Counted from the first letter of the stretch, positions 16,647 to 25,756 are shown. The stretch: DNA of 64,000 bases from Streptomyces sp. DG2A-72 (GCF_030499575.1 NZ_JASTLC010000001.1:5480001-5544000), one strand, 5' to 3'. Numbers and translations: made by a program. Notes: generated by a model not told the origin, from the letters alone.

Positions 16647-17297
16647 ATGACCGTCGTGCATGCGGAGGACCGCCAGGTCCGTGACCGGCTCGCCGAACTG
16701 GGTCTGTCGGTCCAGGGGATCGACGGCGCCCTGCGTCGGGCCGAATCGGAGCGCAACTTCTGCACGCCGCTGGATCCTGTCTCACTGCCCGGCAACATCT
16801 TCTGGGGTCGCACGATTCGATTCCTGCGGGAGACGTACATCCCGGAGGGTTGGACCAGCGCCAGCCCCAGCAACGTTCCACTGCTCGTCGCGCCCTCCGG
16901 CGACTTCGCCATCGCGGCCTCCAGCGGCAGCTCGGAGACCGGATATGCAGCCCTCACGCCGTCCACCCGCTACCCGAAGGGCAATGCGGTGATGAAGCGG
17001 GTGGAGGCCAATCGGCAGCTCCTGCTGTTCGGTGAGACCGATGTGGAGCCCGAGCAGCAGGAAGCCGGTAACGGCATCCCGACATGGTTCCTGCTCTACC
17101 ACCACTTGAAGACCGATCAGGGGACGCGGCTGCACGCCGAGCTTTCGTTTCCGAACGCCCCGGGCAGCCGTGGCAAGATCAGCAGCTGGTACGAGCGGAT
17201 CATCCTCCCTTGGATCGACTTCGAGGGCTTCACTCCGTTCGTCGACGATGCCGACGACCAGGGCGGCATCGACATCCCGATCGAGCGCCTGCCCTGA
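16647..17297 (+). CDS. Unknown protein paired with an XRE-ImmA/IrrE gene
   Basis: I do not recognise this 216-residue soluble protein. It has no signal or membrane segment. Features include PLDPVSLPGNIFWGRTIRFL near residues 32-51, a Gly/Ser-rich PSGDFAIAASSGSSETGY segment and a tryptophan-rich C-terminal part (GKISSWYERIILPWIDFEGF). It lies 35 bp upstream of an XRE-metallopeptidase gene in the same direction. XRE-COG2856 proteins often accompany a toxin or nuclease, so it may be the effector of such a pair (inference). Confidence 0.55.
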   Translation: MTVVHAEDRQVRDRLAELGLSVQGIDGALRRAESERNFCTPLDPVSLPGNIFWGRTIRFLRETYIPEGWTSASPSNVPLLVAPSGDFAIAASSGSSETGYAALTPSTRYPKGNAVMKRVEANRQLLLFGETDVEPEQQEAGNGIPTWFLLYHHLKTDQGTRLHAELSFPNAPGSRGKISSWYERIILPWIDFEGFTPFVDDADDQGGIDIPIERLP

Positions 17298-17332
17298 CCG
17301 TCCCGCCCAGACCTCCTCACTTGGCTCCTCCC

Positions 17333-18487
17333 ATGACCACCGCATCCCGGCTAGTCCTGGCGCGCAAGCGCCGAGGGCTGACCGTCACCCGACTCGCCCA
17401 GATGGCCGGCCTGACGCCACGCAGGCTGTCCGACTTCGAGAACGGACGGGCCACTCCAAGCCCTCCGTCGCTTGAGGCGATCGCGACAGCGCTGGAGTTC
17501 CCCCCTTCCTTCTTCAGCGCCGAGGAGGTCGCCGAGCTGACCGTCGACTCGGTCAGCTTCCGTGCCCTGAGCAAGATGACGGCCTCCCAACGGGACATCG
17601 CCCTCAGCTCCGGACGGTTGGCGCGCGCTCTGCAGGACTGGATGGGCGCGCACTTCCGCCTGCCTGCCCCCGACATCCCGTCGCTGACCTCGTTCAGCCG
17701 CCTGGGCTCGGACGAGGATCAGATCCCCCATCCCGGGGAGGCGGCCGGCACAGACGTCCCAGCGGAGGAAGCCGCCTCCCTCGTGCGCGCACGCTGGGGG
17801 CTCGGGAACGCACCGATCCCGAACGTGGTGCACCTGTTGGAGGCGCACGGCGTCCGCGTCTTCTCCCTCTCCAGGGACTGCCCTGAAGTCGACGCGTTCT
17901 CCTTCTGGGACCGAGGGATCCCGTTCGTTCTGCTGAGCACCGAGAAGACAGCGGAACGCGGGCGCTTCGACGCCGCCCACGAACTCGGACACCTCGTCCT
18001 GCACGGCGAGGAACAGATGCTGCACGGCCCACAGGCCGAGGCGGAAGCGCACCGGTTCGCAGCCGCATTCCTCATGCCGCGGGCGGACGTCCTCGCCCAC
18101 GCGCCGCATGGCGCGAGCACGAGTTGGATCCTCCAGGCCAAGCGCCGTTGGAAGGTCGCAGCCATGGCGCTCGCACACCGGCTGCACGAACTGGGCTTGA
18201 CCACGGAATGGCAGTACCGCACCCACTGCGTGGAACTCGGGCGTCTCGGCTACCGCAAGTCGGAGCCTCACAGCGGAGTCGCCCGCGAGACCTCCCAGGT
18301 GCTGGGCAAGGTGTTCACTGCCCTGCGCAGTGAGGGAACGCGGCCTGCCGACGTGGCTTGCGAGCTTCACCTCCGGCCTGCCGATCTCAACGACCTGATC
18401 TTCGGGCTCGTTGTCACCGCGCAGGAGGGAGGGGGGCAACGGCACGGCGGTGAACACAACAGGCCGCAGCTGTCTGTGGTCCGCTGA
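17333..18487 (+). CDS. XRE regulator fused to ImmA/IrrE metallopeptidase (COG2856)
   Basis: The 384-residue product has an N-terminal HTH (RLVLARKRRGLTVTRLAQMA, then LSDFENGRATPSPPSLEAI) and a zinc-protease domain with FDAAHELGHLVLHGE near residues 213-227, giving the HExxH-type motif as HELGH, and a downstream EAEAHRFAAAFLMP helix with the third-ligand Glu. Relatives such as ImmA and IrrE cleave or control repressors. The ATG at 17333 is chosen over a longer open frame that starts inside the upstream gene. It may act as the antitoxin or regulator for the preceding gene. Confidence 0.82.
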   Translation: MTTASRLVLARKRRGLTVTRLAQMAGLTPRRLSDFENGRATPSPPSLEAIATALEFPPSFFSAEEVAELTVDSVSFRALSKMTASQRDIALSSGRLARALQDWMGAHFRLPAPDIPSLTSFSRLGSDEDQIPHPGEAAGTDVPAEEAASLVRARWGLGNAPIPNVVHLLEAHGVRVFSLSRDCPEVDAFSFWDRGIPFVLLSTEKTAERGRFDAAHELGHLVLHGEEQMLHGPQAEAEAHRFAAAFLMPRADVLAHAPHGASTSWILQAKRRWKVAAMALAHRLHELGLTTEWQYRTHCVELGRLGYRKSEPHSGVARETSQVLGKVFTALRSEGTRPADVACELHLRPADLNDLIFGLVVTAQEGGGQRHGGEHNRPQLSVVR

Positions 18488-18855
18488 CATGTCGTCCGGC
18501 GAGATCGAGGACGGGATCCATGGCTTGCTCGTCGACCTAGGCGTGGGCCACAACACGTCACACCCGCTACGGCTGTGCGCCTCCCTGCGCCGCAGCCTGG
18601 CGACGGGGCGGTGTTGGGGGAACCGTCGGCGAAGGGCCGTGCACGCCTCATCCGTGAACTGCTGCTTTGCGTAAGCGACTTCGCAGCCGCGCCATGTGGC
18701 AGTGGCGCAGGTCACACGAAATGCGTCTCGCCATTTGAGACGCTTGAGGGGTGAGTTACCCGAAGCGGCCCGTGAATACCCCTGAAGTGGCGGCTTCATC
18801 TCGACTTAGGGCACGCAGAGGGCATGGAGCCCTCAAAATGGTCTAGACAACAAAC
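18488..18855. other. Non-coding stretch at the tRNA-side end of the element
   Basis: About 370 bp without a convincing gene. A short open frame to 18674 overlaps the end of the XRE-ImmA gene and lacks coding character. The junction between element and chromosome is expected in or just right of this stretch if tRNA-Gly was the integration target, but no direct-repeat partner inside the window proves it. Confidence 0.4.
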
Positions 18856-18882
18856 AAACCCCAGGTCGCTGACCTGGGGTTT
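18856..18882 (-). terminator. Terminator of tRNA-Gly
   Basis: AAACCCCAGGTC and GACCTGGGGTTT form a perfect 12-bp stem with a GCT loop. On the minus strand the stem is followed by a T-rich tail (TTTGTTTGTTG). It begins five bases after the encoded CCA of the tRNA. Confidence 0.85.
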
Positions 18883-18887
18883 CATCG

Positions 18888-18961
18888 TGGAGCGGGTGAC
18901 GAGAATCGAACTCGCGCTCTCAGCTTGGGAAGCTGATGTTCTACCATTAAACTACACCCGC
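18888..18961 (-). tRNA. tRNA-Gly (anticodon CCC)
   Basis: On the minus strand the acceptor arms are GCGGGTG and CACCCGC, with discriminator U and an encoded CCA. The D-loop is TTTAATGGTAGAA, the anticodon arm is TCAGC-TTCCCAA-GCTGA giving CCC, and the T-loop is AGTTCGATTCT-like. The 3' end faces the mobile element, the usual geometry for integration into a tRNA 3' end. Confidence 0.95.
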
Positions 18962-19235
18962 GTAAGACGCCGGTCGGGACCGGTGTCGGAACGCGTCGTC
19001 ACTTTACCTCATGTCGGGCCCCCGGTGCTGAAGCCGTGGGGCCCGAGGGTGTTTTGAGGGGGCGATGGGGCTGCGGGGGGCGGGAGTTGGGGCGTACGGT
19101 GGAGGGGTGGAGCAGGGTCTGGGTGGGGTCGGAGTGCCCCCTGGATGGTCGTCCCTTTCATCCCGTAATGTGGCCTTTCGTCGTCCGGCGGGCAGCAGCC
19201 GGACGCGGCTCTTGGGGAAGGGACTCTAGGACTTG

Positions 19236-19394
19236 ATGGAGCGCACCGTCGTCCGTTGTGCCGATGGGCACGTGTTCAGCACCGGATCGTTCCCGATGCA
19301 GCAGGCCGACCGCCTCGGACCCGGACGGCTCGTCCGATGTCCGCGGTGCGCCCGGCTCCGCAGTGTCGTGCCGGTGACTCTTGAGAAGCGGTAA
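19236..19394 (+). CDS. Small zinc-ribbon-like protein (52 residues)
   Basis: A short ORF begins at ATG 19236 and ends TAA 19394. The product has CADGHVFSTGSFPMQQADR and LVRCPRCARLRSVV; one Cys-x-x-Cys pair plus an upstream Cys/His could bind zinc. It has typical GC3 bias and lies directly upstream of dcd with its own hairpin terminator between. Function unknown. Confidence 0.6.
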   Translation: MERTVVRCADGHVFSTGSFPMQQADRLGPGRLVRCPRCARLRSVVPVTLEKR

Positions 19395-19417
19395 CTCGCG
19401 GTAAGTAGTACGCCAGC

Positions 19418-19454
19418 GCGCGCGGAGTCGTCCGATTGTGGTGGCTCCGCGCGC
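19418..19454 (+). terminator. Hairpin between the small zinc-ribbon gene and dcd
   Basis: GCGCGCGGAG (19418-19427) pairs with CTCCGCGCGC (19445-19454) around a 17-base loop. It lies 24 bases after the preceding stop and 18 bases before the dcd start, so it could also act as a leader structure. Confidence 0.45.
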
Positions 19455-19472
19455 CTTGCGTATCCTCGGGAC

Positions 19473-20048
19473 GTGCTTCTCTCAGACAAGGACATCCGGG
19501 CCGAGATCGACGCCGGACGAGTACGGATCGATCCCTATGACCAGACCATGGTGCAGCCGTCCAGCGTCGATGTGCGGCTGGACCGGTACTTCCGGGTGTT
19601 CGAGAATCACCGGTACCCCCACATCGACCCCTCCGTCGAGCAGGCCGATCTGACGCGGCTGGTGGAGCCGGAGGGTGACGAGCCGTTTATCCTCCACCCC
19701 GGCGAGTTCGTCCTCGCCTCGACGTACGAGGTCATCACCCTCCCCGATGATCTTGCCTCCCGGCTGGAGGGCAAGAGTTCTCTCGGACGGCTCGGCCTGG
19801 TCACCCACTCCACCGCCGGCTTCATCGATCCCGGCTTCTCCGGGCACGTGACGCTGGAGCTGTCCAACCTCGCCACGCTCCCCATCAAGCTCTGGCCCGG
19901 CATGAAGATCGGCCAGCTGTGCATGTTCCGGCTCAGCTCGCCCGCCGAGTTCCCGTACGGCAGCGAGCGGTACGGGTCGAGGTATCAGGGGCAGCGCGGG
20001 CCCACCGCCTCCCGGTCCTACCTCAACTTCCACCGGACGCAGGTGTGA
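19473..20048 (+). CDS. dcd: dCTP deaminase, probably bifunctional (dUMP-forming)
   Basis: The 191-residue product is a full-length dCTP deaminase: [18 protein letters not shown] near the N-terminus, [19 protein letters not shown] and [13 protein letters not shown] around the active site, and a C-terminal [11 protein letters not shown] lid. The [11 protein letters not shown] version resembles the mycobacterial Dcd-Dut type, which converts dCTP directly to dUMP; that assignment is by motif only. The start is GTG 19473. It supplies dUMP for dTMP synthesis. Confidence 0.92.
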   Translation: MLLSDKDIRAEIDAGRVRIDPYDQTMVQPSSVDVRLDRYFRVFENHRYPHIDPSVEQADLTRLVEPEGDEPFILHPGEFVLASTYEVITLPDDLASRLEGKSSLGRLGLVTHSTAGFIDPGFSGHVTLELSNLATLPIKLWPGMKIGQLCMFRLSSPAEFPYGSERYGSRYQGQRGPTASRSYLNFHRTQV

Positions 20049-20055
20049 CGGCGAC

Positions 20056-20565
20056 ATGGACGGCGGCATGAGCGGCATACGGGAGAACCTGACCTACGAG
20101 GCGTTCGGCACCGCCGTACGCGAACTCGCGCAGGCCATCGCCGACGACGGATACGAGCCCGACGTTGTACTTTCCATCGCCCGGGGCGGGGTCTTCGTCG
20201 CGGGCGGGCTGGCCTATGCGCTCGACTGTAAGAACATCCATCTCGTCAACGTCGAGTTCTATGAGGGTGTTGGTAAGACGCTGGACATGCCGGTCATGCT
20301 GCCGCCCGTGCCCAACGCGGTCGACTTCAGCTCGAAGAAGATCCTCGTCGCCGACGATGTCGCCGACACCGGGAAGACCCTCAAGCTCGTGCACGACTTC
20401 GCGCTGGCGCACGCGGCGGAGGTCCGCTCGGCCGTGATCTACGAGAAGCCGCAGTCGCTGGTGAAGTGTGAGTATGTGTGGAAGACGACTGATCGCTGGA
20501 TTAACTTCCCGTGGTCGGTCCTGCCTCCTGTCGTGCAGCGGGACGGGCAAGTGTTGGACGCCTGA
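20056..20565 (+). CDS. Type I phosphoribosyltransferase (Gpt-like)
   Basis: The 169-residue product has the PRPP loop KILVADDVADTGKTL (residues ~95-109) and the N-terminal PDVVLSIARGGVFVAGGLA that binds pyrophosphate in xanthine/guanine phosphoribosyltransferases. It probably salvages a purine base using PRPP. It starts seven bases after dcd, so the two nucleotide genes are likely co-transcribed. An in-frame ATG at 20068 is an alternative start. Confidence 0.8.
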   Translation: MDGGMSGIRENLTYEAFGTAVRELAQAIADDGYEPDVVLSIARGGVFVAGGLAYALDCKNIHLVNVEFYEGVGKTLDMPVMLPPVPNAVDFSSKKILVADDVADTGKTLKLVHDFALAHAAEVRSAVIYEKPQSLVKCEYVWKTTDRWINFPWSVLPPVVQRDGQVLDA

Positions 20566-20628
20566 CACACTCCCGGCCGGGCCTCGTGTGTGTGAAGCAT
20601 GCGGGGCCCTTGTTCGTCTCCCGGTCTG

Positions 20629-20877
20629 TCAGCGCCGCGTCCGACGGGGAGGCGGGCCGAATGGCCGCTGCTTCGCAAGGGAGACGGCTTCGTCGGCAAG
20701 GAACGTGCCGAGCCCCTTGATACGCCGGATCAGCCCGGCCCGTTTCAGATGGCCCATGACCTTGTCGGCGGTGGATGTCGCGATGCCGAACTCGGCCGAG
20801 AGTTCAGCCACGGACGGGAGTCGGTCAGCCGTTGTGTACCGGCCTTGGGCGATCTGATGCGAGACCGCTGCGGCCAC
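20629..20877 (-). CDS. GntR-type winged-helix fragment
   Basis: The 82-residue product is only the GntR DNA-binding domain: AAAVSHQIAQGRYTTADRLP, VAELSAEFGIATSTADKVMG, GLIRRIKGLGTFLADEAV. The open frame extends a few codons upstream (TVWQQ) to a stop without a better start than GTG 20877. Small GntR proteins act as KorSA-type regulators on actinobacterial integrative elements, and a decayed integrase follows, so this is likely part of a relic element. It may or may not be functional. Confidence 0.6.
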   Translation of the reverse strand: MAAAVSHQIAQGRYTTADRLPSVAELSAEFGIATSTADKVMGHLKRAGLIRRIKGLGTFLADEAVSLAKQRPFGPPPRRTRR

Positions 20878-21129
20878 CTGCTGCCAGACCGTACTTCAGT
20901 GGCTTGCTCGACCCTCGCTGGGCTAATGGCAAGGGGCGGCCAGTTGCCGCCTGGCGAGAAAGGCGGCGCGGCATGGAAGAGGGCAACCCGATGGCCTGCG
21001 TGAACCCGATGGTTGGTCATGGCTGGGCAACGCCGTCGGAGAGGAGCTTCGCGGACTGCTGGGAGGAATGGCTGGGGTTCGGAACGAGGGAGAAGTCCTC
21101 GCTCGTATCCCGGGAAGTCGGTCAAAGTG

Positions 21130-21650
21130 GGTGGTCGGAAGGAGGCGGCTTATCGTGCTGTGAGTCCCACCGAGGTGCCGACCACGGCGGAGATCATGGC
21201 CATCTACGGAACGATGTGGCCGCACTGCAAGTCGACGGTGTGGATTCGGGCCGGGTGCGGGCTTCGGGTCGGTGAAGCGCTCGCGTTCTCGGAGGCGCAC
21301 TGTGCGATGCGCGAGGGCTGGTATTTCATCCAGAACCAGCTGACCACTTTCGGCCTGAATGACGAAGTGGCAGCAGGCGGTGGACGAGGCCGGTCTCGCG
21401 GGGCGTGGCTACACGCCGAAGAGCCTGCGGCACTACTTCGCTTCCATGGCACCTGCCGCCGGGATTCCGTTGTACGAGGTCTCGCGACGGCTCGGGCACA
21501 GTTCGACCAAAGTGACCGAGCAGGTCTGTGCCCACTTGGTCGAGGGCGCTGTGGCCCGGATCACCGATGCGTTCGAGGGGGCCATGGGGGGGTCCGGCAC
21601 CGAGACGAACGGTGCCGGACTCCTTTATGCGCGTACGCGTGCGGACGTGA
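21130..21650 (+). pseudogene. Decayed tyrosine integrase (relic of a second element)
   Basis: Fragments of one integrase lie in different frames. A middle part (IRAGCGLRVGEALAFSEAHC, REGWYFIQNQL) is followed from about 21359 by a C-terminal part (YTPKSLRHYFASMAPAAGIP, EVSRRLGHSSTKVTEQVCAH). The catalytic tyrosine, normally in a VYAHL-like context, is Cys here. The N-terminal domain is missing. It ends close to the stop of the Yip1 gene. Together with the GntR fragment it marks an older integration event. Confidence 0.75.
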
Positions 21651-22547
21651 CTAGAACGTACCCAGCTTCACGATCGACAGGATGGCGATCAGCTGGATCG
21701 CGGACGCGCCGAGGGCCTTGGGCCACGGGAGGTCGTGGGAGCGCCTGACCATGACGGTGAGGAGGGCGCCGGCCGCTACCCAGGTGGCCCAGCCGAGGAG
21801 CTGGACGAAGGGGGCGTCGCCGCCGAGGAACATGGCGACGACGAGGCGGGGGGCGTCGGTGATGGACATGATCAGCATGGAGAGGCCGACCGTGGGCTGC
21901 CAGGCGCCGTCGCCGCCGAGCTGGCGGGCCAGGGTGTGGGTGACCACGCCCAGGACGAAGGCGGACAGGACCATCGCCACCGCAGTGGTCAGGACGATCG
22001 GGACCGCGTTCGAGAGGGTCGCGTTGATCGCTTCCTCGCGGGCGCCGTCGAAGCCGAAGACCGCCAGCAGGCCGTAGAGGAAGGTCACGATGAGGGCGGG
22101 GCCCCACATCGTGTAGTCGCGCATCTGGAGGAAGGTCTGGTTGGGGGCGACGACTATGCCCCTCAGCAGCTCCTTCCAGTGCAGCCGCGGGCCGATGGGG
22201 GCGGACGGCGCGGTCGAGCCCGCGTGGTACGTCCCGCCCTGGTTGTACGGCTCCTCGCCGACCGAGAACGCCTGGGTGTGACCTGGGTTGTTGGCCGCGT
22301 ACGGGTCCGGCCCGGGGTGCGGTGCGTACCCGCCGCCGTCGCCGAAGTACTCCGGCTCGTCGTAGCCCCCCGCGCCCCGGCCGCCGCCGTTGCCCTGCGG
22401 CCACTGCTGTTGCGGGGCGTACGGCTGCTGCGGCGCCGTGGGATTGCCGTGCGGCGGACCCTGCGGGGCCTGTCCGTACGGAGGTTGTTGCGGTCGTGCG
22501 TGAGGAGCGCCGTTGCTTCGGCCGCGTCCGATCCTGAATCCAGCCAC
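21651..22547 (-). CDS. Yip1-family multipass membrane protein
   Basis: A Pro/Gln/Gly-rich cytoplasmic N-terminus (~1-135) precedes a Yip1-type domain with about five or six membrane helices, beginning WKELLRGIVVAPNQTFLQM and including PALIVTFLYGLLAVFGF, VLTTAVAMVLSAFVLGVV and LSMLIMSITDAPRLVVAMFL. The GTG at 22547 (VAGFRIGRGR) is preferred; an open frame extends to 22628. Function in bacteria is unknown. Confidence 0.75.
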   Translation of the reverse strand: MAGFRIGRGRSNGAPHARPQQPPYGQAPQGPPHGNPTAPQQPYAPQQQWPQGNGGGRGAGGYDEPEYFGDGGGYAPHPGPDPYAANNPGHTQAFSVGEEPYNQGGTYHAGSTAPSAPIGPRLHWKELLRGIVVAPNQTFLQMRDYTMWGPALIVTFLYGLLAVFGFDGAREEAINATLSNAVPIVLTTAVAMVLSAFVLGVVTHTLARQLGGDGAWQPTVGLSMLIMSITDAPRLVVAMFLGGDAPFVQLLGWATWVAAGALLTVMVRRSHDLPWPKALGASAIQLIAILSIVKLGTF

Positions 22548-22725
22548 GTCTTCGAACGTACCTGGTTCCCGAGAGCCACGTGCCGGGCCCGGGGTTTCGG
22601 GCCCGGCTTTGCGGCCGAGCTGTGACATCCCCTAAGGGGGAGACGGGGCTGTTCTCCGTGGTCGGTCAGGGTGTCGCCCTAGGGACGGGCTCTGGACCAG
22701 CCGTGTCAGCCGGTGTCGTCCGGTG

Positions 22726-24183
22726 TCAGCCGGTGAGAGCGGCACCGAACGCCCCGTACGTGCGCGAGAGCCCGAACGTGCCCGGGCCGAAGGACTTCGC
22801 GCCGGAGGTGGTGATGCCGCTCGCGGAGCCCCGCAGCGCGGTCACCGCGCCGACGCCCTCGTCCTCGAAGCCCGCCGTGATCGTCAGGTCGGCGCGGCCG
22901 TCCTTGCTGACGTCGGTGAGCAGGACCTCCGAGCCGAAGTAGTCCGTGGACTCCGCGGTGCCGGGGACGCCGGGGGTGTTCTGGGAGAACGTGCGGGCGC
23001 CGGTGCGGGAGACGCCGGAGGCCGAGCCGTTCATCAGGACGACGAGGCCCGTGTCCTCGGCCGCGCCGATGTCCTTGAAGGTGACGCCGATGGCGAGTTC
23101 GCCGTAGCCGTCGCCGTTGACGTCGCCGATGGAGAGGGAGCCGCCGAAGTTGTCGCGTGCCTTGTCGGTGCCGGGAACTCCCGTGGAGGCCTGGGTGAGT
23201 TCGGCCATGGGGGCGTCGCCGTTGATGGGGCCGCCCCGGCTGCCGCGGATGACGACGACCTTGCCGCCGAGGCTGCCGGTGTGGTCGTTCTCCTTCTCGA
23301 AGACGTTGCCGATGGCGATCTCGTCGTAGCCGTCGCCGTTGATGTCGCCGAGGGCCAGGGTGGTGCCGCCGTTCAGCGGGCGCGGCTGGGTGACGACGAC
23401 GCCGGTGGAGGCGCCGAGGTAGGCGGCGCCCTTGGACCAGCTGCCCGACTCGTGCGAGTCGAGCGCGGTGCGGTAGGTGAGCACCAGGTCGGCCTTCTTG
23501 TCGCCGTTGGTGTCGCCCGCGTCCATCGCGTCGATGCCGAACTCCGCCTTCTCCGGCGTGGTGACCTTCTGCGTGCCGCCGGTGGTGCCGGACTTGGTGA
23601 AGCCGCCCTTGACGATGTACGCGTACGAGGCGCTGGTGCCGGAGGCCAGGTCGGCCTTCTTGTCGCCGTTGAAATCTCCGGCGGCCAGTACGGTGCCCCA
23701 GCCGTCGGCCCTGGTGGGCGTCGGGTCCTTCACGGACGTACCGTTCTTCAGGCCGCTCGCCGAGCCCCACAGCACGGTGATCGAACCGGCGCCGTTGTTC
23801 TCGCCGGGAGCGCCCACCGCGAGGTCCGTGTAACCGTCGCCGTTGAGGTCGGCCACGGCGAGCGCCTGGCCGAAGGTGTCCTCGGCCTCGGCGGTGCCGG
23901 GGACGCCGGCGGTGTTCTGGCTGACGACGGTGCGCTTGGCTGTGTTGAGGCCGGAGGCGCCGCCGTAGACGACGGCGACATAGCCGGCCATGCCCTTGCC
24001 GGCGACCTTCGCGTAGGGGGCGGCGAAGGCGACGTCGCCGTAGCCGTCGCGGTTGAAGTCCGCCTCGTAGGCGCGGGGCGAGGTGGCGGCGCTCGCCGTG
24101 GAGGCCGAGAAGGTGAGCAGCCCGCCCGTCAGCGCGGCGGCGGTGACCGTCGCGAGGGCGAGTCTGGGGTGGTGTCTGATCAT
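22726..24183 (-). CDS. Secreted FG-GAP (integrin-like beta-propeller) protein
   Basis: The 485-residue product has a signal peptide ending near STASAA (~residue 33) and about seven FG-GAP/VCBS blades with calcium-loop motifs such as DFNRDGYGDVAFAAP, DLNGDGYTDLAVGAPGE and DTNGDKKADLVLTY. Such propellers are extracellular adhesion or ligand-binding domains; no enzymatic domain is seen. It is the first of four similar genes in tandem on the minus strand, which suggests duplication. Confidence 0.88.
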   Translation of the reverse strand: MIRHHPRLALATVTAAALTGGLLTFSASTASAATSPRAYEADFNRDGYGDVAFAAPYAKVAGKGMAGYVAVVYGGASGLNTAKRTVVSQNTAGVPGTAEAEDTFGQALAVADLNGDGYTDLAVGAPGENNGAGSITVLWGSASGLKNGTSVKDPTPTRADGWGTVLAAGDFNGDKKADLASGTSASYAYIVKGGFTKSGTTGGTQKVTTPEKAEFGIDAMDAGDTNGDKKADLVLTYRTALDSHESGSWSKGAAYLGASTGVVVTQPRPLNGGTTLALGDINGDGYDEIAIGNVFEKENDHTGSLGGKVVVIRGSRGGPINGDAPMAELTQASTGVPGTDKARDNFGGSLSIGDVNGDGYGELAIGVTFKDIGAAEDTGLVVLMNGSASGVSRTGARTFSQNTPGVPGTAESTDYFGSEVLLTDVSKDGRADLTITAGFEDEGVGAVTALRGSASGITTSGAKSFGPGTFGLSRTYGAFGAALTG

Positions 24184-24280
24184 GGGGGTCTCCTGAGATC
24201 TGGTGGGAAGCGGCGGTCGTGGGTCGTCCCGGAGCTCACCGCGTCGGACGTGGTGCGCCCCGCGGCTCAGCGCGGAGCGG

Positions 24281-25699
24281 CTAACCCGCCAGGTCCGTGC
24301 CGAACGCCCCGCCCTGGGACGTCGACAGGCCGAGCTTCGTCGGGGAGAAGGAGAAGGAGCCCGCGGCTGCGGCCCTGGGGAGGAACCAGGCCGCTCCCGC
24401 GGGGCTGTTCTCGCCGGCGCCGATGGCGGTGAGGTCGGCGCGGCCGTCGCGGTTCACGTCGGAGGCCAGCAGCGTGGAGCCGAAGCCGTCGCCCCACTCG
24501 TTCGTGCCGGGGATTGAGGCGCTGTCCTGCGTCAGCCGGACCGCCCCCGTCGTGGTCAGGCCGGACGGCGAGCCTTTGAGCAGCGTGATCGAGCCCGCGT
24601 CGGAGTCGCCACGTGCGCCAACGGCCAGGTCGCCGTAGCCGTTCTTGTCGAAGTCGCCGATCGCCAGCGCCTCGCCGAACCTGTCGCCGTACGCGGAGGA
24701 GTCCGGAACGCCCGCGGTGTTCTGGGTGTACGTGACGCGGCGCGTCGCGCTCGGGCCCGAACCGGTGCCGTAGATCACGTGGATCTTGCCGCCCTTGGAG
24801 GCGGACGGCTCGGTGTCGGGCTCGTCCGGGTTGCCGAGGACGATGTCGCCGTAGCCGTCCCTGTTCAGGTCGCCGATCGCCGCCGCCCAGCCCGGGCGCA
24901 GGCTTGCCGCCTTGCTGAGGCCGCTCGCGGTGCCCCGGTAGTACACGGCGGTCGCGAGGGGCTGGTCCCCGGTGGGCTTGAGGCCGGTGACCACGAGATC
25001 GGCCTTCGTGTCGCCGCTGACCCGGCCCGCGGTCAGCTGGGGCCGGTCGACGCCCGGAGCGTACGACGAGACCGGGCCCGTCGATCCGGACTTGGTGAAC
25101 GGGCCGCGGATCAGCCGGATCCGGAACGGAGAGGTGCCCGAGTCGCTCTGCGCGGAGATCGCGAGGTCCGGCTTTCCGTCGCCGGTGAAGTCGGCGGCGG
25201 CGATGCTCAGGCCGAAGTAACTGCCGTACAGGGGTTGCGGGTTCTTTACCGTCGTAGCACCCGACAGGCCATTCCCCGACCCCCAGACGATGGCGACCGT
25301 GCCCGCGTGCTCCATCTCACCGGCCTTCTCGTACTGTGCGCCGACGATCAGGTCGCAATAGCCGTCGCGGTTGAGGTCGGCGGCGGCGAGCGCGTCGCCG
25401 AACATGTCGTCGGTCTCCGCGCTGCCCGGAATACCGGCCGTGTTCTGGCTGATGACCGTCCGCTTGGCCGGGTCCGGCCCGCTCGCCGTGCCGTACACGA
25501 CGGCGACCTGACCGGCCCATGACTTGCCGCTGACCGTGGCGGCCGGGGCGGCGATCGCCACGTCACGGTATCCGTCGCCGTTGAAGTCGCCCTGGAGGCC
25601 GGAGGGGGCGGCGGAGACGGGGGTGGTGAGAGCCAGGGGAATGACGCCCGTGACGGCGAGCGCAGCCAGGGCTGTCGTGGTGCGCAGGGGGTGCTTCAC
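24281..25699 (-). CDS. Secreted FG-GAP protein, paralogue of its neighbour
   Basis: The 472-residue product has a signal peptide (TTALAALAVTGVIPLALTTP, cleavage after VSAAP) and repeated FG-GAP blades: DFNGDGYRDVAIAAP, DLNRDGYCDLIVGAQ, DFDKNGYGDLAVGARGD, DVNRDGRADLTAIGAGE. Architecture and blade order match the gene at 22726, so the pair arose by tandem duplication. Function unknown beyond an extracellular binding role. Confidence 0.88.
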   Translation of the reverse strand: MKHPLRTTTALAALAVTGVIPLALTTPVSAAPSGLQGDFNGDGYRDVAIAAPAATVSGKSWAGQVAVVYGTASGPDPAKRTVISQNTAGIPGSAETDDMFGDALAAADLNRDGYCDLIVGAQYEKAGEMEHAGTVAIVWGSGNGLSGATTVKNPQPLYGSYFGLSIAAADFTGDGKPDLAISAQSDSGTSPFRIRLIRGPFTKSGSTGPVSSYAPGVDRPQLTAGRVSGDTKADLVVTGLKPTGDQPLATAVYYRGTASGLSKAASLRPGWAAAIGDLNRDGYGDIVLGNPDEPDTEPSASKGGKIHVIYGTGSGPSATRRVTYTQNTAGVPDSSAYGDRFGEALAIGDFDKNGYGDLAVGARGDSDAGSITLLKGSPSGLTTTGAVRLTQDSASIPGTNEWGDGFGSTLLASDVNRDGRADLTAIGAGENSPAGAAWFLPRAAAAGSFSFSPTKLGLSTSQGGAFGTDLAG

Positions 25700-25756
25700 G
25701 TCTGTGTGTCTCCGTGTCCGTTTCCGGTAAGTCGGTGATTCGATGAGTGCGCGGCG

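Noticed and set aside
18411..18674. Open frame after the XRE-ImmA gene
   Set aside because: It overlaps the gene end in another frame and lacks coding character or similarity.
22702..22735. Tandem CCGGTGTC copies near the first FG-GAP stop
   Set aside because: A short three-copy repeat at a gene end without array structure; not a CRISPR or satellite. No CRISPR array was seen anywhere in the window.
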